From an uncultured Bacteroidota bacterium (GTDB taxonomy: Bacteria > Bacteroidota > Bacteroidia > Flavobacteriales > Flavobacteriaceae), in NCBI GenBank assembly GCA_913060705.1, contig CAJXTX010000003.1, positions 40,493-104,492 on the forward strand: a stretch of DNA of 64,000 nucleotides. Reading direction: 5' to 3'. Position numbers and translations under genes: made by a program. Positions 1-9,382 of the stretch are shown here, in pieces (position 1 is the first letter of the stretch; every line of letters starts with the position of its first letter). The notes below the pieces were generated by a model. It had not been told where the DNA came from. It did no database searches and worked only from the letters and a program-made list of their open reading frames with translations.

Positions 1-2942
1 GAGGTTAAGAAAATTGCTCTGAAACGAGATCTTCCGGCTTCGTAAAGCGCCTTTTCAAAGCGCATACCAGCCTTCAGGTTGTTGTTGAATTTACCGATCA
101 GAACGAGGCCGTCGTTGACCATGATACCGATCAACGCTATGATTCCGAGTAGTGAAAGTATGTTCAGCGGAAATCCGTGAATCTTATGTCCCCATCCTAC
201 CGCGGTGATGCTAAAGGGCACCAATAGCAGTAACAAGAAGGGCTGAGAGAAACTTCTGAAAGTGAATGAAATGGTCACAAAGATTAAGAAGAGAGCCGTA
301 AACCCGACAAGTCGCAAAGAGTCAACCAATTTTCCAGCTTCTCTGTTCTGGCCTTCATACGAAGGAGAGACCGTGGGGTATCTGGCCAAAATATCTGGCA
401 TCACCTCAGAGCGTATCCATTCTAGTATTTCTGTGGGAGTGGTTTCGTCCGGGTTGTCTAAATCTGCATTGATTTGTATCTCTCGCTGACCGTCAAGGTG
501 ATTTATGGCTACATCTCCTCGTTCTATCGAGTAGGTCGCGATTTCTTGAAGCGGAACCTTGTCTCCTGAAGGGGTGCTGATGCGCATCTGGTCGAGATCT
601 ACTATCGATGATCTATTGTCGCGATCGTAACGCACCCAAACGCGAATCTCATCTTGTCCACGCTGAAAACGTAAGGCTTGTGCTCCAAAGAATCCAGAAC
701 GCACCTGATTCATAACGGTACGCAAATCGAGCCCGAGTAGATACGCGCTCTCCTTCAATTCGAGCCTGATCTCTTTGATTCCTGAAGGATCATTATCGGC
801 AACATCTTTAAGAAGGCCGTTATCGAGCATAGCCGTTTTGAGCAACTCTTTGGCCGATTTCAGTTCTTCAATGTTGTTCCCTAGCAACGATACGCTGACA
901 GGTGATCCTCCAAAGTTTCCGCCCGAACCAAACACAAGGCTTTCAACTCCGAGTACAGGTCCGACCAATTCACGAATGCGTGCTGTTACCATGTTTGAAC
1001 GAATCGCATCCGGACGTTCTTCACCAGGCAACAAGTTGATCTGCAGGCTAGCCGCAGAAGACCCTGGTCCTACGCGTCGAATGGTATTTTCGTAAAGCTC
1101 CTTGCCCGTTCCTTTCAGGTAGGTGTTGGTGAACTCGTCATTTACTATCAACGCCTTTTGTTCGATCATACGAATGATCGAGTCAGTGATTTTTTCATTG
1201 GTCCCATTGGGCATCTGAAGCGTAATACTCACCTGGTCAGAAGCGATACGCGGAAAGAAAGCAGTTTGTATAATTCCACCACCAATAGATCCGAATGTGG
1301 TGATCAGCAAGGCCACAAAGAGCATTACCGTGAAAAAAGAATTACGAATTGAAAAGCGAAAGAATGGGCTATATACTTCATCACGCATCCATACCATGGC
1401 ACGATCTCCCATTTTATTGATGATCCGCATTTTAGCGAATCCTTTACCGATCAACGATGTGGGTTCTTTTTGAGGCTTAAGAGCCTTCGAGTGCGCCAAG
1501 TGAGACGGCAGAATAATGAGCGCTTCAACCAATGAAACGACTAGAGTCAGAATAACAATGACTGAAACCTCTGAGAAAAATTCCCCGATACGACCGTCTA
1601 AGAACAAGAGGATTCCAAAAGCCAAAACAGTTGTCAAAATCGCAGAGACAATGGGAGGTATTACCTCAAGTGTTCCGTCAATGGCGGCGCGAACCGGGCT
1701 TTTTCCTTTTTCGTAATGCTGATAGATATTTTCTGCAATCACAATACCATCATCTACGAGAATACCGATCACAATGATCATTCCAAACAATGACAGTACA
1801 TTAATCGTGACCCCAGCGAATGGCGCCACAATGAACATTCCTAAGAAGGCTACTGGCAATCCAAAAGCTACCCAGAAGGCAAGTCTTGTATTCAAAAACA
1901 GCGATAAGAATACCAAGACCAAAATCATTCCCATGATCGCGTTCTCAGTAAGCAATTCGGTACGCTGAACAAGAGTGGTTGAAAGATCATTCACCACATC
2001 AAGACGGACATTTGATGATCGCGCATTGAAATCTTCAATGTAGGCCTTGACCGCCTCAGCGGCACCAATTAAGTCTTCTGTATTCGTCGAGGTAACCGTG
2101 ACTGTTATAGCGCGATTTTCATTGAAAAAAGTGGCGTTGGGTGTTTCTGAAAAACGATCGCGTACCTGTGCAATGTCAGAGAGTACCAATTTTCTTCCAT
2201 CTGGTAAGGCCTTGACAACAATTGAAGAGAGTTCATCGGCATAGTACAATCTGTTATTGGCGCGGATCAGGTATTCTTCGGAATCGGTTTTAATGGTCCC
2301 CCCTGTAATGAGAAGGTTGCTCGAAGCCACCTTTTGGGCCACTTCACTAAAACTCAAATTATAGGCGAGCAGTTGATCTTCGTCTAAAGCGATTTCAATT
2401 TCTTCATCGGGATAACCTGAGACCTCAATTTGAGAAATACCTTCAATGGCTCTTAAGTCGTTTTCGACCTGGCGACCCACTTGTTTCAATACCGCTAAAG
2501 GAATAGACTCACCGCTAATCGCAAAACTAATCGTTTGGCGAACCACTTCTTGCTTGGCGACCACAAGGGGCTCCATCCCAGTAGGATAGTTGGGAACCCG
2601 ATCGACCGCGTTCTTCACTTCAAGCAACATAAAGTCGATGTCGCGGCCCTTTTCGATCTCTACATTGATGCTCCCCGAGTTCTCGCGAGAGGTTGAGGTA
2701 ACGCGATCAATTCCCTGAAGACCCTTAAGGTTGTCTTCAATTTTCAACACCACCCCTTCCTCAATCTCTTGAGGAGAGGCGCCCGGATATACCACCGATA
2801 TGAGAATGTTCTTGGACTCTGATAGTGGAAAGAACGAAGACTTGAGCGAAAACGCTCCAATCAATCCAAAGAGTACGAAGGCGATGATTACGATATTGAC
2901 CGCAACCTCATATTTGATAAAATATTCAATTAGTTTTTTCAT
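1..2942 (-). CDS. RND-family efflux transporter permease (C-terminus cut by window edge)
   Basis: Inner-membrane proton-driven permease of the resistance-nodulation-division (AcrB-like) superfamily, expected to work with the adaptor just upstream and a TolC-like channel encoded elsewhere. The frame is open from the ATG at 2942 to the window edge, about 980 codons, so only the last part of the protein is missing. The N-terminus MKKLIEYFIKYEVAVNIVII is a typical cytoplasmic start leading into TM1. TM4 carries the proton-relay pair in GILVDDGIVIAENI (two Asp near residues 396-397). At the TM10 position where AcrB has its essential Lys, this protein reads GIMVNDGLVLIGKF, with Asn-Asp near 942-943, which suggests the branch lacking that lysine. 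It starts 13 bp after the adaptor stop, so the two form one operon. Substrate cannot be told from sequence. Confidence 0.9.
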   Translation of the reverse strand, partial: MKKLIEYFIKYEVAVNIVIIAFVLFGLIGAFSLKSSFFPLSESKNILISVVYPGASPQEIEEGVVLKIEDNLKGLQGIDRVTSTSRENSGSINVEIEKGRDIDFMLLEVKNAVDRVPNYPTGMEPLVVAKQEVVRQTISFAISGESIPLAVLKQVGRQVENDLRAIEGISQIEVSGYPDEEIEIALDEDQLLAYNLSFSEVAQKVASSNLLITGGTIKTDSEEYLIRANNRLYYADELSSIVVKALPDGRKLVLSDIAQVRDRFSETPNATFFNENRAITVTVTSTNTEDLIGAAEAVKAYIEDFNARSSNVRLDVVNDLSTTLVQRTELLTENAIMGMILVLVFLSLFLNTRLAFWVAFGLPVAFLGMFIVAPFAGVTINVLSLFGMIIVIGILVDDGIVIAENIYQHYEKGKSPVRAAIDGTLEVIPPIVSAILTTVLAFGILLFLDGRIGEFFSEVSVIVILTLVVSLVEALIILPSHLAHSKALKPQKEPTSLIGKGFAKMRIINKMGDRAMVWMRDEVYSPFFRFSIRNSFFTVMLFVALLITTFGSIGGGIIQTAFFPRIASDQVSITLQMPNGTNEKITDSIIRMIEQKALIVNDEFTNTYLKGTGKELYENTIRRVGPGSSAASLQINLLPGEERPDAIRSNMVTARIRELVGPVLGVESLVFGSGGNFGGSPVSVSLLGNNIEELKSAKELLKTAMLDNGLLKDVADNDPSGIKEIRLELKESAYLLGLDLRTVMNQVRSGFFGAQALRFQRGQDEIRVWVRYDRDNRSSIVDLDQMRISTPSGDKVPLQEIATYSIERGDVAINHLDGQREIQINADLDNPDETTPTEILEWIRSEVMPDILARYPTVSPSYEGQNREAGKLVDSLRLVGFTALFLIFVTISFTFRSFSQPFLLLLLVPFSITAVGWGHKIHGFPLNILSLLGIIALIGIMVNDGLVLIGKFNNNLKAGMRFEKALYEAGRSRFRAIFLT

Positions 2943-2955
2943 AAAACGGTCGCGC

Positions 2956-4068
2956 TTAAGGGGCTATCACTTTGACGGGCATATTCTTCTGCGCCCCCGG
3001 TAATGGTTTGTCTAGTAAGACCTCCCCTTCTTCAACACCCTGAACGATCACGGTATTTTCATTGAAATGAACAGGGGTGACCGTAATAAGATCTAAGATC
3101 CCGTCTCTTATGACAAAAAGTTCGTTCGAATCCAGTAAGAGACTTCTGTCTACCTCAACCGCTTGTTCTACCGATTGAACTTCAAGCACCGTTCTTAAGT
3201 ACTGTCCTTCTTTCAAGCTGTTGCTTTTAACCGCAACAAAAACAGAAATCATCTGTGTTTCTTGATCAATCGCCGGATTCACCCTAACCACGGTTCCTTC
3301 AAAATGCTGAGACTGATCTAAAGAAGTGAGCTCCACCTTTTTTCCGAGCGCTACAAAAGAGGCATACGATGCGGCAATCGGAATTTCAATCTCATACTGT
3401 CCGCCTTCAATAAAGGTCCCTAGATTTTGTCCTGAACGTACCAAAGTACCTTCTGTAACGGTTGCAGCCGACAAGGCACCATTAAAAGGCGCGCGGATCA
3501 CGAATTTAGACAGTCGCGTTTCGAGGTTAACCACATTGTAATAAGCATTTACTATCCCTCTGCCCGAAACAAAAAAGCGCTCCTTTTCTGAATCAAAATC
3601 AGGGAGTTTTGGAGTGGTCTTATTTAGATCAAATGAGGCCACATAAGCGCTCCATTTATCGTAAACTTCAGGGAAATCCAAAGCGATATCGGCTAGTGTA
3701 GTACTTAAGGTGTTTAAGAAATTACTCTTTGCAGACTGAACAGAAGCGCTAAACTCCGTGGCATCAATCGCCAAAATGGTATCGTTTTTTTGATAGGTTT
3801 GACCTGCTCTGAACGCACGATCTTTCAACAGTAAAACTCCTTGTACTTCAGAAAACAACTCAACACGTCGTTGGGCAACAAGTCGACCGTTGCTGGTCAA
3901 CTTTACCGGTAATGTTTGCAATACAGCCTCACGAGCAAAAACTGATTTCACTGTTTTCTCTATCGCAACTTGAGGTCGTTTGTTCGAGCTTACAAGTTTA
4001 GAGGCTAAAAAAACCGCTGCTACAACCAATAAAAGGCCGGCCAGAGGTAATATGATTTTTCGATTCAT
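2956..4068 (-). CDS. RND efflux periplasmic adaptor (membrane fusion protein, HlyD-like)
   Basis: A 370-residue periplasmic adaptor that would link the RND permease encoded immediately downstream to an outer-membrane channel. Residues about 5-25 form one hydrophobic signal/anchor segment (ILPLAGLLLVVAAVFLA). The barrel-sandwich halves are visible: one around residues 65-105 (RVELFSEVQGVLLL, then AGQTYQKNDTILAIDATEF) and the return half near 190-215 (FVIRAPFNGAL, GTLVRSGQNLGTF). A beta-barrel segment follows and the C-terminal part ends in GAQKNMPVKVIAP. The hairpin between the lipoyl halves is unusually rich in aromatic and acidic residues and may not be a long coiled coil. ATG at 4068 is the only start that gives a leader peptide. 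First gene of the efflux operon. Confidence 0.9.
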   Translation of the reverse strand: MNRKIILPLAGLLLVVAAVFLASKLVSSNKRPQVAIEKTVKSVFAREAVLQTLPVKLTSNGRLVAQRRVELFSEVQGVLLLKDRAFRAGQTYQKNDTILAIDATEFSASVQSAKSNFLNTLSTTLADIALDFPEVYDKWSAYVASFDLNKTTPKLPDFDSEKERFFVSGRGIVNAYYNVVNLETRLSKFVIRAPFNGALSAATVTEGTLVRSGQNLGTFIEGGQYEIEIPIAASYASFVALGKKVELTSLDQSQHFEGTVVRVNPAIDQETQMISVFVAVKSNSLKEGQYLRTVLEVQSVEQAVEVDRSLLLDSNELFVIRDGILDLITVTPVHFNENTVIVQGVEEGEVLLDKPLPGAQKNMPVKVIAP

Positions 4069-4125
4069 CGATGATAATTTAAGCGTCCGAAGACGAATTA
4101 GCGGATCCTTTCAAGAACCACGCTG

Positions 4126-4133
4126 CAAAGCTA
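4126..4133 (-). promoter_or_regulatory. candidate -7 element for the RND efflux operon
   Basis: Read on the minus strand this is TAGCTTTG, a full match to the Bacteroidetes -7 consensus TAnnTTTG, lying 57 bases before the adaptor start codon at 4068. No TTTG sits at the expected upstream spacing, so the call rests on one element only. It would give a leader of roughly 50 nucleotides. Confidence 0.3.
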
Positions 4134-4246
4134 GCCAAAACCATGCCAAACCTTGGTTTTCATATCATTATCTCTTTAACATGAGGGCGTTTCAATATTT
4201 TATACCTTTCAAAAACACCTAACACGAACAAAACTTAATCTGTACC

Positions 4247-5215
4247 ATGAATAGAAAAACATTTATCCAGCAGATCTCGGCATTGAGCTTGGGTCTAGGA
4301 ATGGCCCCTTCATTGAGCGCATCCATGCTTCAATCTCAAAAAATTAAAAAGGTAGGATTAGGCCTTTTTAGCGCACCACGCCTGTTTCAAGATAATGTCG
4401 AGCAAGGAATTGCGACTTTGGCCGAGCTGGGTATCCAAGAATTTGAAACCTATGGCCCTTACACCTTCTCTGATGCAAGAAATCAGGCCTCATGGAAGGC
4501 GCTCACTCCTCAGCTCGGTTTTGATATTAGTGGTTTTCTAGGATTAGAGGTGAACGAATTTCAAGCCTTACTAAAGAAATACAACATCTCAGTACCTTCG
4601 ATGCATACCGACCTTTACACACTTGAAGGAAACATAGGGGCGCTCGCAGAAGCAGCGAACACCTTAGGGGCAAAGTATGTGGTACTACCTGCCATTCCCG
4701 AATCTGAACGCAGCACCCTAGACGATTACAAGCGCATTGCAGAGCGCTTCAATGCTATTGGAGCGGCGGCCAAAAGTGAAGGAATTGCTTTTGCCTATCA
4801 CAATCACGGTTACGGGCTGATCCCTAATGAACAAGGAATCAAGCCGGTCGATCTCATCTTTGACGGCACTGACCCTCAACTTGTCTTTCTAGAAATGGAT
4901 GTGTTTTGGACGGTGGCCGGAAGGGCAAACCCTATCGAACTCATTCAAAAGCACTCAGGTCGTTACAAGATGTTTCATTTGAAAGACATGAAAGAGCTGA
5001 CCTATTTTGAAGGGGCCGGATCTACGGCACCTGAATGGATGGCCTTGTTTCCAAAACTAGTCTCGGCCGGGTCAGGGGTTATCCCCATTGATGCCATTGT
5101 TGAGACCGCGAGTGCTCACGGTGCAGAGCACTTCTTTATCGAGCACGATTTTGCGCCTGAACCCATCGATAACATAGGTGATGCTTCTCGCTACCTTAAA
5201 GGACTAAGGTGGTAA
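4247..5215 (+). CDS. exported sugar phosphate isomerase/epimerase family protein (TIM barrel)
   Basis: A 322-residue protein of the AP endonuclease 2 / xylose-isomerase-like TIM-barrel family, whose members isomerise or epimerise sugars or keto-sugars using a divalent metal. The N-terminus (MNRKTFIQQISALSLGLGMA) is a leader with an Arg-Lys pair before a hydrophobic stretch, so export by Tat or Sec is likely. Likely metal or substrate ligands lie in SMHTD (about residue 115), FAYHNHGYG (about 183), EMDVFWTV (about 224), MFHLKDMK (about 244) and FFIEHDFAPEP (about 303). Exported homologues often accompany Gfo/Idh/MocA dehydrogenases and DUF1080 proteins; such genes lie 8-12 kb away here but in a separate unit. 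It ends 3 bp from the convergent TonB receptor gene. Exact substrate unknown. Confidence 0.82.
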   Translation: MNRKTFIQQISALSLGLGMAPSLSASMLQSQKIKKVGLGLFSAPRLFQDNVEQGIATLAELGIQEFETYGPYTFSDARNQASWKALTPQLGFDISGFLGLEVNEFQALLKKYNISVPSMHTDLYTLEGNIGALAEAANTLGAKYVVLPAIPESERSTLDDYKRIAERFNAIGAAAKSEGIAFAYHNHGYGLIPNEQGIKPVDLIFDGTDPQLVFLEMDVFWTVAGRANPIELIQKHSGRYKMFHLKDMKELTYFEGAGSTAPEWMALFPKLVSAGSGVIPIDAIVETASAHGAEHFFIEHDFAPEPIDNIGDASRYLKGLRW

Positions 5216-5218
5216 GCC

Positions 5219-7054
5219 TCACAGCGAATAGCGTAAAGAAAAACTCACATTTCTGCCGGGCATCGGAATAAAACTGGTCTCCCAATAGGATTGATTGAGC
5301 AGGTTGTTTAGAGATGCCTGGAGTCTAAAATTTCCGAATTGTTGAGACAGGTGGGCATCCAAAACGGTATAGGTGCGTCCTGAAGTGCGCTCAATGTAGC
5401 GGAGGTTGAAATCTGCATTGCGCTTCGTGTTCATAGCCGCATTTAATCGCACAATCAGTTGATGCTTTAAGTCGTTATCTATCGAATAACGCGAGAAGGT
5501 TGCAGCCTCTTCACTGAGGCGTTGTGCCATATAGGTGTAGCTCAAACCGTACCCAACAGCAAAGGCTTGGCTGCTAGTTGCTAAGCGATCAAAAGATAAC
5601 TCTACCCCAGATGTTTGCAGTTCTTGAATGTTTTGAGCTTGAAACTTTTCAGCTTCGTTCTCTTTTACATAGTCTATGAGGTTGGTTGATTTTCGAGTGA
5701 ACGCCACGGCGGATGCACTTATATTATGTTGGGCATAGCGCAAGCCCCATTCCAAGGAAGTAGCGCTCTCAGCTACGAGATTTTCATTACCTAGAGTAGT
5801 TGGATCTGCATAATACAGGTCGGTAAAGGTGGGTACCCTGAAGGTGGTCCCCCAGTTGATATAGGTGCGATAAGCAGCTCCTATAGGAGCTCCAATTTCA
5901 ACTCCCGGAAACAACTTAGATCCAAAGTCAGAGACATAGGTATACACTAGGCCTGGTGTGACATCTAGTGCGCCATCCCCTAATCGGATGAGTTGCTCTG
6001 CAAATAGATTGACAATGTCTCGTGAACGTTCTCCGAGATTGTTGCTTTGGATACTGCTTCGAGAAACATCAACGCCCAGTCCGCTCGTTCCGATCTTAGA
6101 GTCGTGACTCACATCCACAGCCGCTCCCACTTTATGCGTGATATGCATATTGCGATAGATATCAGGACGATCGCGCACATACTCATACATGTCTTGTCCT
6201 CTTCTCCAGTAGATTCTTGGAGTGATGCGCGTATTGTTCTGTGTAATGCGCTTAGTGATCGCAATCAGGCTTGCTTGGGTTTCTTCGTATTGATCAACCG
6301 CAGAAGGGCTGGCATAAAATCCGTTGGCACCAAATTTTCGTGGCGAAAAAAATCCCAATACGCGCAGCGCATTTTCAGTAGATCCTTGAGAAAGTGATAC
6401 CAGGTACTGTCTTTGAGTAAAATCCGTGTTGTAGCGGTAGCCGGCAGAGCCTAAACTTGAAGCTTGAGCGAGTAGTCGGGTGTTGGGAGTCTGATAACCC
6501 GTAAGAACTTCGGCTCCTGTGGTTTCAAACGATCCGCCATTCAGCTGAACCTGAAGCGTAGACTCCACGCTCGTTTTAGTGATGATATTAATAGCACCAG
6601 AAAAAGCATTTTGACCGAAGATTCTTGCCGCTGAACCTCGCACAATTTCAATGCGTTCGATGAGCGCAATGGGCGGGAAGAAATTTGATAAATGATGGCC
6701 CGTTTGAGCATCCTCAAGGGGAATCCCATCAATTAAGAGCAGGGTTTGATCAAAGCTACCCCCTCTTAAATTAAGATCCGCCTGGGTAGGCCCTACCCCT
6801 CTTCTTCGCACATCAAGACCCACCACACGTTGTATGAAATCAACGAGATGAGTCGCTCCGCTTTGGGCAATCTCTGCACTGCTAATGACCTGTATTGATT
6901 TTGAAAGGTCGCGGTAGCTGTCAGCGATCCTGCCGCTCACTACGACTTCGTCTAATAATTGAGTGGATAGGGTATCCGGAGTTGATTGAGCCCAAAGCAC
7001 TATTGGTCCTAACCCAAAAAAACTAAGAATAAAAGTCCTAACAACCCCAACCAT
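5219..7054 (-). CDS. TonB-dependent outer-membrane receptor
   Basis: A 611-residue outer-membrane beta-barrel that imports a ligand using TonB energy. After a signal peptide (about residues 1-22, ending VLWAQ) comes a TonB-box-like stretch (LLDEVVVSGR), then the plug domain: IQVISSAEIAQSGATHLVDF, NLRGGSFDQTLLLIDGIP and the conserved RIEIVRG...FSGAINIITK near residues 135-160. The barrel ends in the terminal aromatic strand NVSFSLRYSL. Length and lack of a carboxypeptidase-like N-terminal extension resemble the BtuB/small-siderophore group rather than SusC. The frame opens with TTG at 7087, but ATG at 7054 gives a cleaner leader and is preferred. It follows the phosphodiesterase gene by 34 bp on the same strand, so co-transcription is possible. 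Ligand not determinable. Confidence 0.9.
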   Translation of the reverse strand: MVGVVRTFILSFFGLGPIVLWAQSTPDTLSTQLLDEVVVSGRIADSYRDLSKSIQVISSAEIAQSGATHLVDFIQRVVGLDVRRRGVGPTQADLNLRGGSFDQTLLLIDGIPLEDAQTGHHLSNFFPPIALIERIEIVRGSAARIFGQNAFSGAINIITKTSVESTLQVQLNGGSFETTGAEVLTGYQTPNTRLLAQASSLGSAGYRYNTDFTQRQYLVSLSQGSTENALRVLGFFSPRKFGANGFYASPSAVDQYEETQASLIAITKRITQNNTRITPRIYWRRGQDMYEYVRDRPDIYRNMHITHKVGAAVDVSHDSKIGTSGLGVDVSRSSIQSNNLGERSRDIVNLFAEQLIRLGDGALDVTPGLVYTYVSDFGSKLFPGVEIGAPIGAAYRTYINWGTTFRVPTFTDLYYADPTTLGNENLVAESATSLEWGLRYAQHNISASAVAFTRKSTNLIDYVKENEAEKFQAQNIQELQTSGVELSFDRLATSSQAFAVGYGLSYTYMAQRLSEEAATFSRYSIDNDLKHQLIVRLNAAMNTKRNADFNLRYIERTSGRTYTVLDAHLSQQFGNFRLQASLNNLLNQSYWETSFIPMPGRNVSFSLRYSL

Positions 7055-7088
7055 GAACGCTACTTTTGGAGCCACAAAACTAAGCAAG

Positions 7089-8162
7089 CTATTTCAACTG
7101 CAAAGGATTTCCATAACCCTCACCAATAACTTGAGTCAAACCCAATAATTGACGCACGGTTGGGGCTATTTGATTCGTGAAAAGTTGCTCAGATTTTATC
7201 ACCTCTCCGAGAGGTGCCACCTCATTTCCGAAGAGGATCAGCCAGGTTTGATCTGCTCCCTTAATTGAATTACCATGGCCTCTCCAGGTTTCTAAAGGCA
7301 CTGTACCCCTCCCGTGATCTGTGGTGATGATAAAAGTAGTTTGGTCTTTGTAATAGGCGTCGTTCTGCACAAAACCCCATAAATCTTCGATGAGCTTATC
7401 CGTGTTGTGTGCCGCTTTCAGATAGGCTTCGTAGTCTCCATCATGAGCAAAATCGTCGGTCTCACCATACGAGATATAGACCAGATCAGGGTGGTGCTTC
7501 TTCAAGTATTCTTTCGCGTATTGATGCGTGAATCCGTCAAGGCGCACGCTGCCCCATGGGCTTGGAATCTGCGGCTGTAATTCATTGAGCAACCGTTCGT
7601 TTGCAGAAAGCGGAAGATCAGTAGACAGATCAAATCCGCTATTGGTATAAACCCCTGAGCGCTCTTCGTTGACGATGAAATCAAAAACATCCCAGCTTCC
7701 AAAAGCTGCCACCTTATGAGCAGCATTACGCTCTTGAACAAACTGCTCTAGAACCGTAGTGTTAGGATTTGGGAGTTTATCGTTGCTGCTAATGCGCTGG
7801 TCATCTGCCCTCCCCGTAAGAATCTCGTTATAGCCCGGATAAGAGAACCACATACCGTTGGTCAGGTTGACCTTGCTTGCTTTGGCACGGTTTCCATGAA
7901 GTTGTCCGATTTTGGCCACAGTTCCCCAAATGAAGGGAGTAAGGGCTTGCCGACGTGCATCAGCAGTCGGCCTCCAGAATAAATGCGTGAGTTCGTCTGT
8001 ATTCGAAACATAATCTTTATTCGCAACTAATAGCGAATCTGCTCCACCAAAAAGCTCTTGCCATCGGTATCCGTCTAGGGTGATGAGAAAAACCTTATTG
8101 TTCTGCTGCGCATTGAGATTTAGCCCTAGCAACAAGGCGAAAAAGAGTATCTTTTGTGACAT
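7089..8162 (-). CDS. exported alkaline phosphatase / nucleotide pyrophosphatase family hydrolase
   Basis: A 357-residue protein of the alkaline phosphatase superfamily (type I phosphodiesterase branch), hydrolysing a phosphate mono- or diester outside the cytoplasm. Residues 1-19 form a signal peptide (MSQKILFFALLLGLNLNAQ). Metal-site motifs follow in order: FLITLDGYRWQELFGG near 25-38, the nucleophile region FSYPGYNEILTGR near 115, SYGETDDFAHDGDYEAY near 235, and ITTDHGRG followed by RGHGNSIKG near 280-305. The frame continues upstream to 8261, but that would overlap the divergent gene and lack a leader, so ATG 8162 is chosen. A -7-like box ends 5 bases before this ATG, hinting at a leaderless transcript. 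Substrate unknown; the TonB receptor downstream may take up a product. Confidence 0.82.
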   Translation of the reverse strand: MSQKILFFALLLGLNLNAQQNNKVFLITLDGYRWQELFGGADSLLVANKDYVSNTDELTHLFWRPTADARRQALTPFIWGTVAKIGQLHGNRAKASKVNLTNGMWFSYPGYNEILTGRADDQRISSNDKLPNPNTTVLEQFVQERNAAHKVAAFGSWDVFDFIVNEERSGVYTNSGFDLSTDLPLSANERLLNELQPQIPSPWGSVRLDGFTHQYAKEYLKKHHPDLVYISYGETDDFAHDGDYEAYLKAAHNTDKLIEDLWGFVQNDAYYKDQTTFIITTDHGRGTVPLETWRGHGNSIKGADQTWLILFGNEVAPLGEVIKSEQLFTNQIAPTVRQLLGLTQVIGEGYGNPLQLK

Positions 8163-8167
8163 AATCT

Positions 8168-8175
8168 TAAAGATA
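8168..8175 (-). promoter_or_regulatory. candidate -7 element directly abutting a start codon (leaderless)
   Basis: On the minus strand the sequence is TATCTTTA, then AGATT, then the ATG at 8162. This matches TAnnTTT(G/A) and would place the transcription start at or next to the A of the start codon. No TTTG is present at the usual -33 spacing. The same arrangement recurs before the genes at 26634, 39137 and 58582. Confidence 0.35.
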
Positions 8176-8189
8176 TACGGAAAAGCGCT

Positions 8190-9377
8190 ATGATACGTAT
8201 TCACAGCATGCCATTTGCCGTTTTGGGGCTGATCTTTCTCATTGGCTGCAGCCCATCGCACCCCTTAGAGGCTGTTTTTGAATCGGCTTCTCCTGAATTT
8301 CATGAAATACTAAACGATCCAAAGCACGAAGTTCAGATCCGTTACACCCAAATCACAAGAGACAGTTCAGGTCTTCCTCAATTTAGTACTACCAGTTACG
8401 GAGAAAACAGTGACACCTATTTTTATCCGGCGAGCACCGCAAAGCTCCCCATAGCTGCATTAGCGCTTCAAAGAATCAACGAATTAAAAGCTCAAGGGGT
8501 AGCCATTGATATGCACACCCCATTTAAAATATATACCGATCGGTTTAATACTCCCGTAGCTCTTCAAGACAGCACAAAAGCTGATAATCACCTGACCGTT
8601 GCGCACTTGATTAAAAAAATATTTCTAGTGAGCGACAATGACGCCTACAATTATCTGTTTGACTTTCTAGGAAAGGATTACATCAATGCTTCTCTGAAAG
8701 AAAAGGGTCTCAATCATACCGACATCCAGCACAAGTTTTTGTTTGGAGCAGACAACACCCACACCTGGGACTATGTGTTTTTAAAAAATGGAGATACAGT
8801 CTACAAACAACCGTCTATCACTAGTGAACTTGAAGTACTCAATACGGCAACCATTGGGGTGATAAAAGGAGTGGGGTTTCAATCGAATGATAGCATTGTA
8901 AGAGAGCCCTTCGATTTTCGCCTGAAGAATAGAATCGCTCTAGAAGATCTAGAAGGCATCATGAAGCGATTGGTATTTCCGGAGGTGTTTTCTGAAAGCC
9001 AGCGCTTCAATCTGACCAAAGAAGATTATGCGTTCATGAAGTATTGGATGAGTCGAAACACCCTCGAAAGTGACGAACCTAACTACAACAACGACGAAGA
9101 ATATTACGACAGCTACGGAAAGTTTTTCATTTATGGCGATCGCAAAGGAGAGATGACCGATGCCATCCGAATACACAACAAGGTCGGATACGCCTACGGC
9201 ACCCTCACCGATGTCGCTTACATCACCGATCGCGAAAGTGGAGTCGAATTTCTTTTATCGGCAACGATTTTAGTCAACGAGAATCAAATTTTTAATGACA
9301 ACCAGTACGAATACGAAGAGAAGGGTATTCCGTTTCTAGCTGAATTAGGGCGTCTGGTATTAAGGGCCGCCCAGTAA
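8190..9377 (+). CDS. beta-lactamase-fold serine hydrolase, lipoprotein
   Basis: A 395-residue lipoprotein with the penicillin-recognising serine hydrolase fold (class A beta-lactamase-related). The leader ends in a lipobox, FLIGC, with the lipidated Cys at residue 20. The active-site triad of motifs is visible: S82-T-A-K85 (SxxK) after YFYPA, S148-D-N150 (SDN) in FLVSDNDAYNY, and K331-V-G333 at the KTG position in HNKVGYAYG. About 120 extra residues sit between the SDN and KTG motifs compared with true class A enzymes, so this is more probably a peptidoglycan- or ester-active relative than a resistance enzyme. ATG at 8190 is used; ATG at 8208 would give a shorter leader still ending in the lipobox. 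It ends 5 bp from the convergent PepSY gene. Confidence 0.8.
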   Translation: MIRIHSMPFAVLGLIFLIGCSPSHPLEAVFESASPEFHEILNDPKHEVQIRYTQITRDSSGLPQFSTTSYGENSDTYFYPASTAKLPIAALALQRINELKAQGVAIDMHTPFKIYTDRFNTPVALQDSTKADNHLTVAHLIKKIFLVSDNDAYNYLFDFLGKDYINASLKEKGLNHTDIQHKFLFGADNTHTWDYVFLKNGDTVYKQPSITSELEVLNTATIGVIKGVGFQSNDSIVREPFDFRLKNRIALEDLEGIMKRLVFPEVFSESQRFNLTKEDYAFMKYWMSRNTLESDEPNYNNDEEYYDSYGKFFIYGDRKGEMTDAIRIHNKVGYAYGTLTDVAYITDRESGVEFLLSATILVNENQIFNDNQYEYEEKGIPFLAELGRLVLRAAQ

Positions 9378-9382
9378 AAACC

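Noticed and set aside
6047..6397. 116-codon open frame opposite the TonB receptor
   Set aside because: The receptor reading frame is complete and shows plug and barrel motifs; this is a shadow.
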